NCBI RefSeq assembly: GCF_015229955.1
Contig: NZ_JAAKYZ010000001.1
Location: forward strand, 496,001-560,000
Direction: 5' to 3'
Length of the DNA: 64,000 nucleotides
Source: Campylobacter concisus
Lineage (GTDB): Bacteria > Campylobacterota > Campylobacteria > Campylobacterales > Campylobacteraceae
Shown one piece after another: positions 1 through 8,327 of this stretch. The notes beneath the pieces are model-generated. The model made no database searches. It was not told the origin of the DNA and saw nothing but the letters and a program-made list of their open reading frames with translations. The first letter of the stretch is position 1, and each line of letters begins with the position of its first letter. The position numbers were made by a program, and so were the translations under genes.

Positions 1-620
1 GTTTGGTTAAAATTTCTATCATTACAGGCATTTTAAATACGGTAATCGCTGTGCTTGCAGGCTTTATGATATTTCCTTCTCTTTTTAGCTACGGCGTATC
101 GCCAGATAGTGGCCCAAGTTTGGTATTTAAATCACTACCAATTGTTTTTTCTCACATGCCATTTGGTGGTTTTTTCGCGGTTGCTTTTTTTGCACTATTA
201 ATGATCGCTGCACTTACAACATCGCTACCAATATATGAAGTAATAATCACGACACTTCAAGAAAAATTTAAGATAAAACGCAAGAAAGCAATATTTTTAG
301 TCCTTGGAGGTATATTTGTTTTAGGAAATTTGCCTTCGCTAATGGCTACAAACATACTAAGTCACGTAAACATTTTTGGTAAGAATATTTTTGATGCATA
401 TGATGCAATAAGCGCAACGATATTTTTTGTGTTTACTTCATTTGGGTGTGCAATATTCGTAGGTTGGGTGCTAAAAGATGATGCAAAAAAAGAAATTTTT
501 CAAGGTAGTGAAAAGCATGCAAAACTAATAAATATCTGGTTTTGGTATATCAAATTCGTCGTGCCGTTTATCATTTTGGTGCTTTTTATCAGCTCGTTTT
601 ACGATAATTTTTTAAAATAG
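1..620 (+). CDS. Sodium-dependent transporter (NSS/SNF family), C-terminal part
   Basis: The open frame runs in from the left edge, so only about the last 205 residues of the protein are present; the TTG at position 3 is internal, not a true start. At least five hydrophobic membrane segments are visible, with a serine/threonine-rich helix (ALLMIAALTTSLPIYE) typical of the Na+-coupled neurotransmitter:sodium symporter fold, and a basic loop (KFKIKRKKA) between helices. Bacterial members import amino acids or related solutes using the sodium gradient; the substrate cannot be read from the sequence. It ends 11 bases before the next gene, which has a quite different base composition. Confidence 0.75.
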   Translation, partial: LVKISIITGILNTVIAVLAGFMIFPSLFSYGVSPDSGPSLVFKSLPIVFSHMPFGGFFAVAFFALLMIAALTTSLPIYEVIITTLQEKFKIKRKKAIFLVLGGIFVLGNLPSLMATNILSHVNIFGKNIFDAYDAISATIFFVFTSFGCAIFVGWVLKDDAKKEIFQGSEKHAKLINIWFWYIKFVVPFIILVLFISSFYDNFLK

Positions 621-631
621 GGTGTAAAAAT

Positions 632-1834
632 ATGTTTTATTTTTTGCTCGGTATTTACTTTTTTTACGTTGCCGCAAAGGCGTGGCTGGCGATTTTGCAG
701 ATAGGCTTTATCCGCGCTGAGGCTAAAAAGCCTGCCGTCGTTTTATCGCAGAGCGAATACGAAACTGCCGTCGCCGCAGCGATAAGCAATCAAAAATTCG
801 AGCTAATTAGCCTTCTCTATCACGCCGCGATATTTATGATGTGGGCTTGCTGGGGGCTTGGTGCGATATCGGGGCATGCCTATAAAACGGGAGATATAGG
901 CGACAACGTCTTTATGGTTATGGTATTTTTGCTCGTTTCGTCGCTGCTAGAACTGCCGCTAAATATCTACGAAACCTTCGTCAAAGATAAAAAGCTCGGC
1001 TTTTCAAACGTAACGCCTAAAATTTTCGCGCTAGATCTGCTTAAAACGCTCGCGCTAACGCTGGTTTTTGGCACGCTATTTGTGTGGCTAGTACTGCTTT
1101 GCATTAGATTTTTGGGCGATTTTTGGTGGTTTTGGGCGTTTTTGCTTAGCTTCTCGGTCGCGCTCGTGATAAATCTCATCTATCCGACGCTCATCGCGCC
1201 TATTTTTAACAAAATGCAGCCGCTGGAAGAGGGAGAGCTAAAAAGCCGTATAGAAGGGCTTTTAGCGCAGTGCGGGTTTAAAAGTAGCGGCGTTTTTACG
1301 ATAGACGCTAGCAAGCGCGACAACCGCTTAAACGCCTATTTCGGCGGCCTTGGCGTGACTAAACGCGTGGTGCTTTTCGACACGCTCGTTAAAAAACTAA
1401 GTTTAGAGGAGATAATCGCCGTTTTGGGGCATGAACTGGGGCATTTTAAGCACAAAGATATCCTAAAAATGATAGCTCTAAGCGCGGTTATGCTTTTTGC
1501 TATGTTTTTGATATTCGGCAATATCCCAGACGCGGCGTATCAAGCGCTTGGGCTTCATAGCGGAGGCGGCGGAACGATCGTGTTTTTGCTACTTTTTTCG
1601 CCGATTTTCGGATTTTTATTTTCGCCGGTGAGCTCGTATTTTAGCCGCGCGAACGAATTTGGCGCCGATAAATTCGTAGGCGAGGTTTCAAACAAAGCCG
1701 ACATGATAAGCGCGCTAAAAAAGCTAGGCAGCGAAAACAAGGCCTTCCCGAAGGCTCATCCGCTCTACGCGTTCGTCTATCATTCGCACCCAAGCCTCTT
1801 TGAGCGTATAAACGAGCTGGAAAATGAAAATTGA
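632..1834 (+). CDS. M48 family (Ste24-like) integral membrane zinc metalloprotease
   Basis: A 400-residue protein with several hydrophobic segments and the zinc-protease motif HELGH at about residues 267-271; a second glutamate in NEFGAD (about residue 342) is the expected third zinc ligand. Length and architecture fit CAAX-protease-1/Ste24-type peptidases, which in bacteria cleave membrane or periplasmic substrates, often in protein quality control. Codons are strongly G+C-rich: positions 721-780 hold 34 G or C in 60 bases, against 20 in 60 in the downstream prmC (2281-2340), which suggests acquisition from a higher-GC relative. Its last 11 bases overlap prmC. Confidence 0.9.
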   Translation: MFYFLLGIYFFYVAAKAWLAILQIGFIRAEAKKPAVVLSQSEYETAVAAAISNQKFELISLLYHAAIFMMWACWGLGAISGHAYKTGDIGDNVFMVMVFLLVSSLLELPLNIYETFVKDKKLGFSNVTPKIFALDLLKTLALTLVFGTLFVWLVLLCIRFLGDFWWFWAFLLSFSVALVINLIYPTLIAPIFNKMQPLEEGELKSRIEGLLAQCGFKSSGVFTIDASKRDNRLNAYFGGLGVTKRVVLFDTLVKKLSLEEIIAVLGHELGHFKHKDILKMIALSAVMLFAMFLIFGNIPDAAYQALGLHSGGGGTIVFLLLFSPIFGFLFSPVSSYFSRANEFGADKFVGEVSNKADMISALKKLGSENKAFPKAHPLYAFVYHSHPSLFERINELENEN

Positions 1835-2636
1835 AGAAGCTCTTAAAGAGGCTAGTTTAAGGCTAAGCTCACTTTGCCAAAATCCAAGCAGAGTGGCTAA
1901 AATTTTGCTTATGAACTATCTTGACGTGAGCATTGAATGGATATTTTTAAATCAAAAAAAAGAAGTTGATGAGAGCGGCTATTTTGCTCTAGTTAAAAGG
2001 TATGAAAACTATGAGCCTCTTGAATATATAACTGGTAAAGCTAGCTTTTATGGGCTTGATTTTTACGTGGAAAGCGGAGTGTTGATCCCAAGACCTGAAA
2101 CAGAAATTTTAGTGGATAAAGTAATAGAAATTTCACGCGAATATAATGAACCAAAGATCGCAGAAATAGGCACAGGAAGTGGAATTATTAGTATCATGCT
2201 AGCTCTAAAAACAAAGGCAAATATCGTAGCGACAGACATCAATGAAAAAGCTTTGATGCTTGCTAAAAAAAATGCAGATAAATTTGATGTAGGTGGGAGG
2301 ATCAAATTCTTAAACTGCTCTTATGTGGATGAAATTTTAGAAGATATTGATATTTTGGTTTCAAATCCGCCATATATTGCAAGAAGCTATAAACTTAGTA
2401 AATTTGTGCTAAATGAACCAGAAAGTGCACTCTTTGGAGGCGAAGTAGGAGATGAAATCTTAAAAGACATTATTCTTATAGCCAAAGATCGTAATATCAA
2501 AAACGTTGCTTGTGAGATGGGGTACGATCAAAAAGCAAGTATGCAAAAATTCTTAGAGGTCAATGGTTTTGAGTATAGTTTTTACAAAGATTTGGCTGGT
2601 TTTGATAGAGGCTTTTGCGCGAAGTTAAAAATATAA
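1824..2636 (+). CDS. prmC: Peptide chain release factor N5-glutamine methyltransferase PrmC
   Basis: PrmC methylates the glutamine of the GGQ motif in release factors RF1 and RF2, using S-adenosylmethionine, and so improves translation termination. The 270-residue protein has an N-terminal helical substrate-binding part, a SAM-binding motif around EIGTGSGIISI (about residues 113-123), and the signature NPPY at about 181-184 that holds the glutamine amide. The ATG lies inside the end of the upstream protease gene in another frame, so the two may be translationally coupled. Base use is ordinary AT-rich Campylobacter, unlike the protease. Confidence 0.95.
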   Translation: MKIEEALKEASLRLSSLCQNPSRVAKILLMNYLDVSIEWIFLNQKKEVDESGYFALVKRYENYEPLEYITGKASFYGLDFYVESGVLIPRPETEILVDKVIEISREYNEPKIAEIGTGSGIISIMLALKTKANIVATDINEKALMLAKKNADKFDVGGRIKFLNCSYVDEILEDIDILVSNPPYIARSYKLSKFVLNEPESALFGGEVGDEILKDIILIAKDRNIKNVACEMGYDQKASMQKFLEVNGFEYSFYKDLAGFDRGFCAKLKI

Positions 2637-2646
2637 AGGAGAGAGT

Positions 2647-3126
2647 TTGAGAGGAATTTATTTTTTGCTTTTGGCAGTACTTATAGGAGCTGAGCTAACG
2701 CTTGGTATTTTGGTGGCGCCAGTCATATTTTTCCCACAAAGCATCATAGGAGATGGTGTGCTTACGCATTTTATGAGCGGTCAAATGATGACAAAGATAT
2801 TTTTGAAATTTAATTATATTTTGCTTTTTATAAGCATAGTTGTAATGATTAGCGAGCTATTTGATCTTAGAAAAAAGCTTATTTTTTCACTAAAATTTAG
2901 CATGTTAATGCTTGCTTTTTTAAATTTGGCTTTAGCTTTTAGCTTTGTATTTTTCTTTACGCCTTTTATAGTTTATGCTCAAAATTTGGGGGTCGATGCG
3001 ACACAGACGGCTGAATTTGCCAAAATGCATAGCGCGAGTGAATATGTGATGAAAATCATGCTTGTTTTACAAATCATTTTATTTTTTGTGAAATTTAAGA
3101 TTAGCCAAAATGAACGCAAAGCCTGA
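2647..3126 (+). CDS. DUF4149-type integral membrane protein
   Basis: A 159-residue, very hydrophobic protein with about four transmembrane segments and few charged residues. The pattern of an N-terminal GAELTLGILVAPVIF helix followed by FMSGQMMTKIFLKFNYI is characteristic of the DUF4149 family, whose function is unknown. The start is the TTG at 2647, preceded by a GGAGAG ribosome-binding site. The gene is AT-rich (2821-2880 holds 17 G or C in 60). Its final 17 bases overlap the following thrE gene, although the two genes differ sharply in composition. Confidence 0.75.
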   Translation: MRGIYFLLLAVLIGAELTLGILVAPVIFFPQSIIGDGVLTHFMSGQMMTKIFLKFNYILLFISIVVMISELFDLRKKLIFSLKFSMLMLAFLNLALAFSFVFFFTPFIVYAQNLGVDATQTAEFAKMHSASEYVMKIMLVLQIILFFVKFKISQNERKA

Positions 3127-3892
3127 TATTCAAGTTTTAACAAATTTTTTAGCCAAATACACGACGGCGATGGTGAGCGCTGGCACCTACACAGCGCGTG
3201 TAGAAAAGTGTGTAGATCGCATAGCTAAACACTACGGCTACGATATTAGCGTGACGATTTTCGTGAAGTATTTTACGATTAGCGTCATGGACTCGGTCGA
3301 CAACTCCCTGCGCCGAACTTACGTAAAAAAGATCCCGCTGGGGCAGGTGAGCTTTAACCGCATTTCCGAGCTTTCATCGCTTAGCTGGCGGATTTTGGAT
3401 GAAAATTTAAGCTTAGAGGAGGCAAAAGAGCAGTTTGAGGGCGTCATGCGAATAGGGGCGAATAAATTTGCAAGCTCGCTTATTTTAATAAGCCTTGCAA
3501 ATGCGGCGTTTTGTAAGCTTTTTGGCGGCGATGCCGGCTCGGTCGTATGCGTATTTTTCGCTACGCTCGTGGGGTATAGCCTTAGATTTGCTCTTGCTAA
3601 AATGGGCGTAAATTTAAAAATCCAGTACGTCCTAGTTTCGTTCGTGGTCTCTTTTATCGCCTATCTTGGCGTATTTTACGGCTTTACGCACACTAGCGAC
3701 GTGGCGATCGGCTCGTCGATACTATTTTTGATGCCGGGCGTTTTTCTCATAAACTCGGTCTTTGATATCCTAAACGACAACACGCTTGTAGGCATCAGCA
3801 GAGCCGTGAGCACGGGCATCCTGATACTTTGCATCGCGGTTGGCGTCTATATCACGCTCTCGCTTAGCAATGCGGAGATTTTACATGTTTGA
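3110..3892 (+). CDS. Threonine/serine exporter, large (ThrE N-terminal domain) subunit
   Basis: A 260-residue protein of the ThrE/DUF1212 family. A soluble N-terminal region (about residues 1-120, with VSAGTYTARVEKCVDRIAKHYG) precedes about five membrane helices, matching the N-terminal half of single-chain ThrE exporters of threonine and serine. The C-terminal half is supplied by the next gene, which overlaps it by 8 bases, so they should form one two-component exporter. Codons are G+C-rich (3301-3360 holds 33 G or C in 60), like the M48 gene and unlike the DUF4149 gene between them. Confidence 0.88.
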   Translation: MNAKPDIQVLTNFLAKYTTAMVSAGTYTARVEKCVDRIAKHYGYDISVTIFVKYFTISVMDSVDNSLRRTYVKKIPLGQVSFNRISELSSLSWRILDENLSLEEAKEQFEGVMRIGANKFASSLILISLANAAFCKLFGGDAGSVVCVFFATLVGYSLRFALAKMGVNLKIQYVLVSFVVSFIAYLGVFYGFTHTSDVAIGSSILFLMPGVFLINSVFDILNDNTLVGISRAVSTGILILCIAVGVYITLSLSNAEILHV

Positions 3893-4409
3893 GCTCTTGA
3901 CTGCGACTCTCATAGACGGCGCTTTTGCCGCGGTGGCGGGGCTTGGCTTTGCCTACGCTAGCTCACCGCCAAAAAGGACTCTCGCATTTTGCGCGCTGCT
4001 TGCGGCGTTTGCGCACGCTAGCCGCTTTTGGATCATGCAGATGGGATTTTTTAACATCAGCGTCGCCACTCTTATCGTCTCTTTTTTAAGCGGGATTTTA
4101 GGTATGCTCTTTGCCAAACGGCTCAAAGTGCCCGCCGAGATCATCGCGTTTCCCGCACTTTTACCGATGGTGCCCGGAGTCTACGCGTATAAGGGCATCT
4201 TGGCGCTGTTTTCGTTTCTAAACGAGCCTGATATCGCTAAGAAAAACGAATATCTAATCATATTTTTCGATAACGCGATCACGACCACGACGGTATCGCT
4301 AGCTCTAGGCGTCGGGGTTTCGGTGGTGCTTATTTTATTTTACGATCAGTCTTTGATGATTACTCGCGGTGCCAAGTGCGATCTGGCGACGAGAAAGATG
4401 CGCGAGTAA
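3885..4409 (+). CDS. Threonine/serine exporter, small (DUF3815/ThrE2) subunit
   Basis: About 174 residues with roughly five transmembrane segments and the conserved FPALLPMVPGVYAYKG region, matching the C-terminal half of ThrE-type exporters. I place the start at the ATG at 3885, which overlaps the end of the partner gene (ATG TTT GAG over the partner's GTT TGA). A longer reading from 3840 would add 15 residues that only reproduce the partner's coding sequence in another frame. It shares the partner's G+C-rich codon use, which fits joint acquisition. Confidence 0.88.
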   Translation: MFELLTATLIDGAFAAVAGLGFAYASSPPKRTLAFCALLAAFAHASRFWIMQMGFFNISVATLIVSFLSGILGMLFAKRLKVPAEIIAFPALLPMVPGVYAYKGILALFSFLNEPDIAKKNEYLIIFFDNAITTTTVSLALGVGVSVVLILFYDQSLMITRGAKCDLATRKMRE

Positions 4410-4525
4410 TTTTAACTTTCGGCATAGAAATTTTGTATGGCTTTTTGATAGTTTTTATTATTTTTACTAGATATTTTTTCAATTTTGCCGATCTAGCTTA
4501 AAACAAAATTTCAAAAGGATTTATG

Positions 4526-5698
4526 ATGTTAAGCGGTATCGGTGGGTTTTCTAGTGTTACTAAAAATTTTCAGTTAAATGAAAAACATAGCATAAAGAGT
4601 CAAATCATATATAAAAATGAAATCTCGCAGCCGGATACGGTCGAGCACAAATTTAACGAAGTTTTAGGCTATAAAGTAGATGCGGACGGATATTTTACGT
4701 CCGAATTTAACGAAGCTACAGGTATTCCAAAGGACTACAAAATCCACTCAGATACCTTAAAATCGCTCGTGAACGTAAATACTAATTCGGGCATTTTAAA
4801 AGCCGATTTTAAAAACATAGATATAGCCAAAACAGTCGGCAATGCATATAAAATTTTATCCCAAGTAGTCGGCGAGGACGTTTTAAATTCCAAAGAAAGT
4901 TTTAACAAAGAAGACCTTGCCAAATTTCCTCAAGGATACGAATACGACAATAAAACGCTCAAGGTATTAAAGCTTCATAGCAAAATATCAGACTATATGG
5001 GAGCCGATAGTAGCTTTCAAAGAAATGAACGAACTAGCATAACGACTACTTTTTATAATAGCTCCACTATCGGTTACTACTCAGAGCATAAGAGCTTAAA
5101 ACCATCTACCGATATATTAAACAGCAACAGTGGCGGCAAAGAAGATATAAACAGCGGGATGTATTTTGATACTACAAAAGACAAATATACCGATAAAGAC
5201 GGCAATATAACCAAAGGCGGGCTTTTGGTCGGCATTTTAAACAAAAATAGTCACGCCATAGAAGGTGAAACCACCTATCACGGCAAGATTAACGGGCTGG
5301 ATAAAAACATATCCTCACAAGAGTACCAAGCAAAAATTAAAGCCTTTACCGACTTGCATGGACATAAATACGATAAATACTCGCAATCTTTAGTGGATTC
5401 ATTGCCTCAAGATTTAAAAGATTTCGTAGATTTTGCAAGGAGTTTAAAATTTGTCGGCGAGATAAACGTCAGCGACGACGACAAAGAATCAAAAAGTCTC
5501 TTTGAAATAATGCAAGAGGATATGAAAGAGGCGCAAAAACGCCTAGAAAAGCTAATCAGGCAAGAAAAGCGAACGCAAAAGATGCTGGATAAAAACAGAA
5601 AATACGACAAAGGGATAGAGCAAAATACTAGAAAAAATTTAGAAGAACTTCGGGCGATGATGAAATTTAACGCTAAGAGCGTGGATATAAAGGCTTAA
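4526..5698 (+). CDS. Unrecognised protein with M-L-S-G-I-x-G-F N-terminus
   Basis: I do not recognise this 390-residue protein. It has no signal peptide or membrane segment, is rich in Lys, Asp, Ser and Asn, and ends in a strongly charged, probably coiled-coil stretch of about 80 residues (EDMKEAQKRLEKLIRQEK region). Two ATGs stand in tandem at 4523 and 4526; the second lies 6 bases after AAGGA and gives an N-terminus (MLSGIGGF) matching that of the small gene just downstream (MISGVNGF), so I prefer it. N-termini of this kind could be export signals, for example for flagellar-type secretion, but that is conjecture. Base composition is intermediate between the flanking gene groups. Confidence 0.7.
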   Translation: MLSGIGGFSSVTKNFQLNEKHSIKSQIIYKNEISQPDTVEHKFNEVLGYKVDADGYFTSEFNEATGIPKDYKIHSDTLKSLVNVNTNSGILKADFKNIDIAKTVGNAYKILSQVVGEDVLNSKESFNKEDLAKFPQGYEYDNKTLKVLKLHSKISDYMGADSSFQRNERTSITTTFYNSSTIGYYSEHKSLKPSTDILNSNSGGKEDINSGMYFDTTKDKYTDKDGNITKGGLLVGILNKNSHAIEGETTYHGKINGLDKNISSQEYQAKIKAFTDLHGHKYDKYSQSLVDSLPQDLKDFVDFARSLKFVGEINVSDDDKESKSLFEIMQEDMKEAQKRLEKLIRQEKRTQKMLDKNRKYDKGIEQNTRKNLEELRAMMKFNAKSVDIKA

Positions 5699-5708
5699 AA
5701 GGATTAAT

Positions 5709-5861
5709 ATGATAAGCGGCGTAAACGGATTTAACGCAAACGTAAATTTCGATTTTAGCGGCGCTCGCAGGCAACATTTAAAGACGCATGAGGAAAAAGA
5801 GACGGATATAATGGGGCTTTTAAGAAAATTCAGTAAAATTGGGCTTAATGTAAAAGTCTAA
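5709..5861 (+). CDS. Small unrecognised protein sharing the N-terminal motif of its neighbour
   Basis: A 50-residue frame starting at ATG 5709, with an AGGA ribosome-binding site 5 bases upstream. It begins MISGVNGFNANVNF, closely echoing MLSGIGGFSSVTKNF of the preceding gene, then becomes basic and charged (GARRQHLKTHEEKE) and ends with GLLRKFSKIGLNVKV. It lies 10 bases after its larger neighbour and 9 before ybgC, so it is probably cotranscribed. It may be a short secreted or accessory protein of the same family, or the surviving 5' end of a deleted paralogue. Confidence 0.55.
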   Translation: MISGVNGFNANVNFDFSGARRQHLKTHEEKETDIMGLLRKFSKIGLNVKV

Positions 5862-5870
5862 GGAAATACT

Positions 5871-6260
5871 GTGAAAATACGAATCTACTACGAAGATACC
5901 GATGCTGGTGGCATAGTCTATCATACAAACTACATAAAATTTTGCGAGCGAGCTAGAAGTGAAGCATTTTTTCAGGCTGGGCTAAATTTCACAAAAGAGA
6001 GCGGATACTTTGTAGTTTCATCGCTTGAGGCTAAATTTATAGCTTCTGCCGTGCTTGGCGATGAAGTATTTGTTAGAACCAAAATTTTAGAGCTTAAAAA
6101 AGCTAGTCTTGTTTTGGAGCAAGAAATTTATAAATTTGATGACAAAAATGTCGAAAAACTACTCTTTAGAGCGACGATTACGTTAGCCTTTATGAAAGAA
6201 GAGAAGCTTGCTAAGATAAATGATGAGATAAAGAAATTTTTGGAGAATTCTAAATTTTAA
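5871..6260 (+). CDS. ybgC: YbgC/FadM family acyl-CoA thioesterase
   Basis: A 129-residue hotdog-fold thioesterase. The N-terminal YYEDTDAGGIVYHTNYIKF motif carries the conserved aspartate of the 4-hydroxybenzoyl-CoA/YbgC family and is close to the textbook signature. It hydrolyses acyl-CoA or acyl-ACP thioesters in the cytoplasm; in proteobacteria YbgC is linked to phospholipid metabolism and often lies near tol-pal, which is not present here. The start is GTG at 5871. An imperfect hairpin follows the stop and separates it from the convergent gene. Confidence 0.9.
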   Translation: MKIRIYYEDTDAGGIVYHTNYIKFCERARSEAFFQAGLNFTKESGYFVVSSLEAKFIASAVLGDEVFVRTKILELKKASLVLEQEIYKFDDKNVEKLLFRATITLAFMKEEKLAKINDEIKKFLENSKF

Positions 6261-6263
6261 ATC

Positions 6264-6295
6264 GTGGCTAAGTTTAGAAATTTAACTTTAGCCAC
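6264..6295. terminator. Hairpin between ybgC and the convergent 6305-7555 gene
   Basis: GTGGCTAAGTT pairs with AACTTTAGCCAC with one bulged base. The hairpin lies between two convergent stop codons and could end transcription from both sides. Confidence 0.5.
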
Positions 6296-6304
6296 TTTGT
6301 GCTT

Positions 6305-7555
6305 TTACATCGAGCTATTTTGATCGAGCAAAATTTCTTGATTTGCTTCGTCAAAGTGGTCGCCTTTTGCGTTGTAAATTTTAACTCCATATAAAACTTG
6401 AGAGTTTTCAACTCTTTCGGTAAAAATTCTATCGGCACTTTTATCTATAAAATTTGTGTATATATACTCGGTACCAAAAGCGCTTGAATAGCCGATTTGC
6501 GAATATCTAAAATCTACATCAAAAAGATCACCAAGCCCCAAAAATAAGTCGTTAACAGGATTTAGTGAGTTTGCAATGAAAAGATTTTGTCTATCTCTTT
6601 GTGCGATGGCATTAAAGATATTTGGTAAAAAATTTATCTGTGTGCTTAAAAGTGCGTATGGCTTTATCTCAAAGCCCCTCATCTGCGTTGCTACAAGAGA
6701 AGCTTTTACGATTGGGATGTTTAAAAATATACTTGCGTCATCAAACTTGGATTTTTTGCTTAAAGTATCATTTAAATTTATATCTTTGCCTACGATAGAG
6801 GCTTCGTGATAATCGCTACTTTGCATGCGGACATATTCATTTAGCTTTTGCCCTAATGAACTGCCATCATCAAATGCAACTATCTTTTCATTCGAGTAGG
6901 CCAGTAAAGCTGAAATTTGCTCTTTATAATCAATGCCACCAAAGATCAAATTTGGCTTTGGATTTATGATAAAGGAGCTATGAACGCTTGGAATGTAGAT
7001 AAGCTCATTTGATAGAACTAGCGAATTTATAATGTTTGCACCATTTGATGTAAGGGCTGCGATAAAATAATTAAAGCCTTGGGCTCTAGCCGTTTGCATA
7101 GCATTTGTAAGACTTTGTGGGCTTTCATCGTTGCTATTTATAAATTTGATCTCGATATCTGCGTCTTGCTTTAAGATATAGCTTAAGACCGCGTTTGATA
7201 CAACATTTGCATAAGATTTTATAATCTTTTGTGGGATGATTACAGCGATTTTGCCGCTTTTATTAACTTTTAAAATAGCTTCACCACCAAGAGAGATATA
7301 AAGCTCCAAAAGAGCGTTATCGTCTATTTTTGCTGGCTCAAATCTCGCCATAAAACTAGCCAGTAAATCAGCCTTAATAAGCTCATTTAAGCAGGCATTA
7401 TCACAGAATTCTGGTTCTAAATTTATATAAGTAATCTTTGCTGGAGGTATGCTTGATAGACTTTGGTTTTTTGTAACATTACTCTCAAAATTTATCTCAT
7501 CTTGCGATGCAAAAATAGTCGAAAAAATGGCTAAAAAAAGTAAAATTTTTCTCAT
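6305..7555 (-). CDS. Periplasmic protein with LppC/type I substrate-binding-like fold
   Basis: A 416-residue exported protein: [17 protein letters not shown] is a clear signal peptide with no lipobox. The segment KIAVIIPQKIIKSYANVVSN (about residues 109-128) and later stretches such as FNYFIAALTSNGANIINSL and IVAFDDGSSLGQKLNEYV follow the alternating strand-helix pattern of type I periplasmic binding folds, as in LppC/LpoA. No transporter genes adjoin it, so a structural or regulatory envelope role is as likely as ligand import. It overlaps the upstream glycosylase-like gene by 4 bases, and I recall the same pair in C. jejuni. The fold call is by eye. Confidence 0.6.
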   Translation of the reverse strand: MRKILLFLAIFSTIFASQDEINFESNVTKNQSLSSIPPAKITYINLEPEFCDNACLNELIKADLLASFMARFEPAKIDDNALLELYISLGGEAILKVNKSGKIAVIIPQKIIKSYANVVSNAVLSYILKQDADIEIKFINSNDESPQSLTNAMQTARAQGFNYFIAALTSNGANIINSLVLSNELIYIPSVHSSFIINPKPNLIFGGIDYKEQISALLAYSNEKIVAFDDGSSLGQKLNEYVRMQSSDYHEASIVGKDINLNDTLSKKSKFDDASIFLNIPIVKASLVATQMRGFEIKPYALLSTQINFLPNIFNAIAQRDRQNLFIANSLNPVNDLFLGLGDLFDVDFRYSQIGYSSAFGTEYIYTNFIDKSADRIFTERVENSQVLYGVKIYNAKGDHFDEANQEILLDQNSSM

Positions 7556-8205
7556 ATCACTCCTTTGATCTTACTTAAATCATCTATAAAAATATTTTCA
7601 AAACTAGGATTTTTGCTGATCCACTCTGGCGAAAACGTTGGTAAAATAAGGCTATTTTCATTTTTTAAAATACTACCTCTTATGCTTGAAAATCCGCTTT
7701 TTAACAATAAATTTGGGTATAAATGCATAAAAGCCTTCTCTCCTAAAGTCACGATTATCTTTGGCTTTATTAGCCTAATCTCTTCAAACAAATAAGGACG
7801 ACAAAGCTCAATAGAACGGCTTAAAATCGGACTTTTATCATCATTTTGTGAAATTTCACACCGAAGTAGAAAACTTATATAAATTTCTTTTATATCTAAA
7901 TTCAAACTATTTTTTATGGCATTTTCTAAAAATTTTTTACTGTTATTTTCATAAGAATCACTTTTTTTAGAAAATAATATAAACATAATTTTGCTATTTT
8001 CATTACCGATGCCAGCTGTTACGCCTTTTGAGCTATTTCGCAAAGAGCAAAGAGAACATTTTTTTACTTCGCAGTTTAGCTCATCAATATTGTTGTAATC
8101 ATGATAATTGCTTAGACTAAGAAAATTTTTATCAATAAACTTATAGCCAATTAGTTTTAAGAAAAATAATTTTTTTAAAAGCCTATTGTCTTTATTAAAA
8201 TTCAT
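7552..8205 (-). CDS. Uracil-DNA glycosylase superfamily protein, catalytic motifs degraded
   Basis: A 217-residue protein with the organisation of Fe-S (family 4/5) uracil-DNA glycosylases. CSLC ([12 protein letters not shown]), a cysteine in LLRCEI and one in [11 protein letters not shown] can supply the four cluster ligands, and [15 protein letters not shown] is highly family-like. However, the GEAPG motif that binds uracil is replaced by FILFSKKSD, and the HPS/HPA motif by [11 protein letters not shown]. It may therefore bind DNA without excising uracil, or use altered chemistry. It is divergent from rpmH and has an AT-rich, lysine- and serine-heavy composition. Confidence 0.7.
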   Translation of the reverse strand: MNFNKDNRLLKKLFFLKLIGYKFIDKNFLSLSNYHDYNNIDELNCEVKKCSLCSLRNSSKGVTAGIGNENSKIMFILFSKKSDSYENNSKKFLENAIKNSLNLDIKEIYISFLLRCEISQNDDKSPILSRSIELCRPYLFEEIRLIKPKIIVTLGEKAFMHLYPNLLLKSGFSSIRGSILKNENSLILPTFSPEWISKNPSFENIFIDDLSKIKGVI

Positions 8206-8290
8206 TTTTGGATTATAACTTGATTTGCTTAAAGTTTGAGTTGTGGCTTTTTAAGCTAAGTTATTCAAAGGAATTTAAGTATTGCTTTGA

Positions 8291-8296
8291 TAAAAT
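8291..8296 (+). promoter_or_regulatory. Candidate -10 element for the rpmH operon
   Basis: GATAAAATCC contains a TAAAAT -10-like hexamer 31 bases before the rpmH ATG, downstream of T-rich runs typical of Campylobacter sigma-70 promoters. It would drive rpmH-rnpA-yidD-yidC-jag-mnmE. Confidence 0.4.
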
Positions 8297-8327
8297 CCCA
8301 CTTTTTATATTAACTTTAAGGATAGAA

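Noticed and set aside
3840-3884. Longer N-terminus for the small ThrE subunit
   Set aside because: These bases encode the end of the partner gene; homology and the overlap support ATG 3885.
4430-4522. Sigma-28 type promoter (CGATCT at the -10) before the 4526 gene
   Set aside because: The -10 differs from the usual CGATAT-type element and no TTTAAGT-like -35 lies at the right distance.
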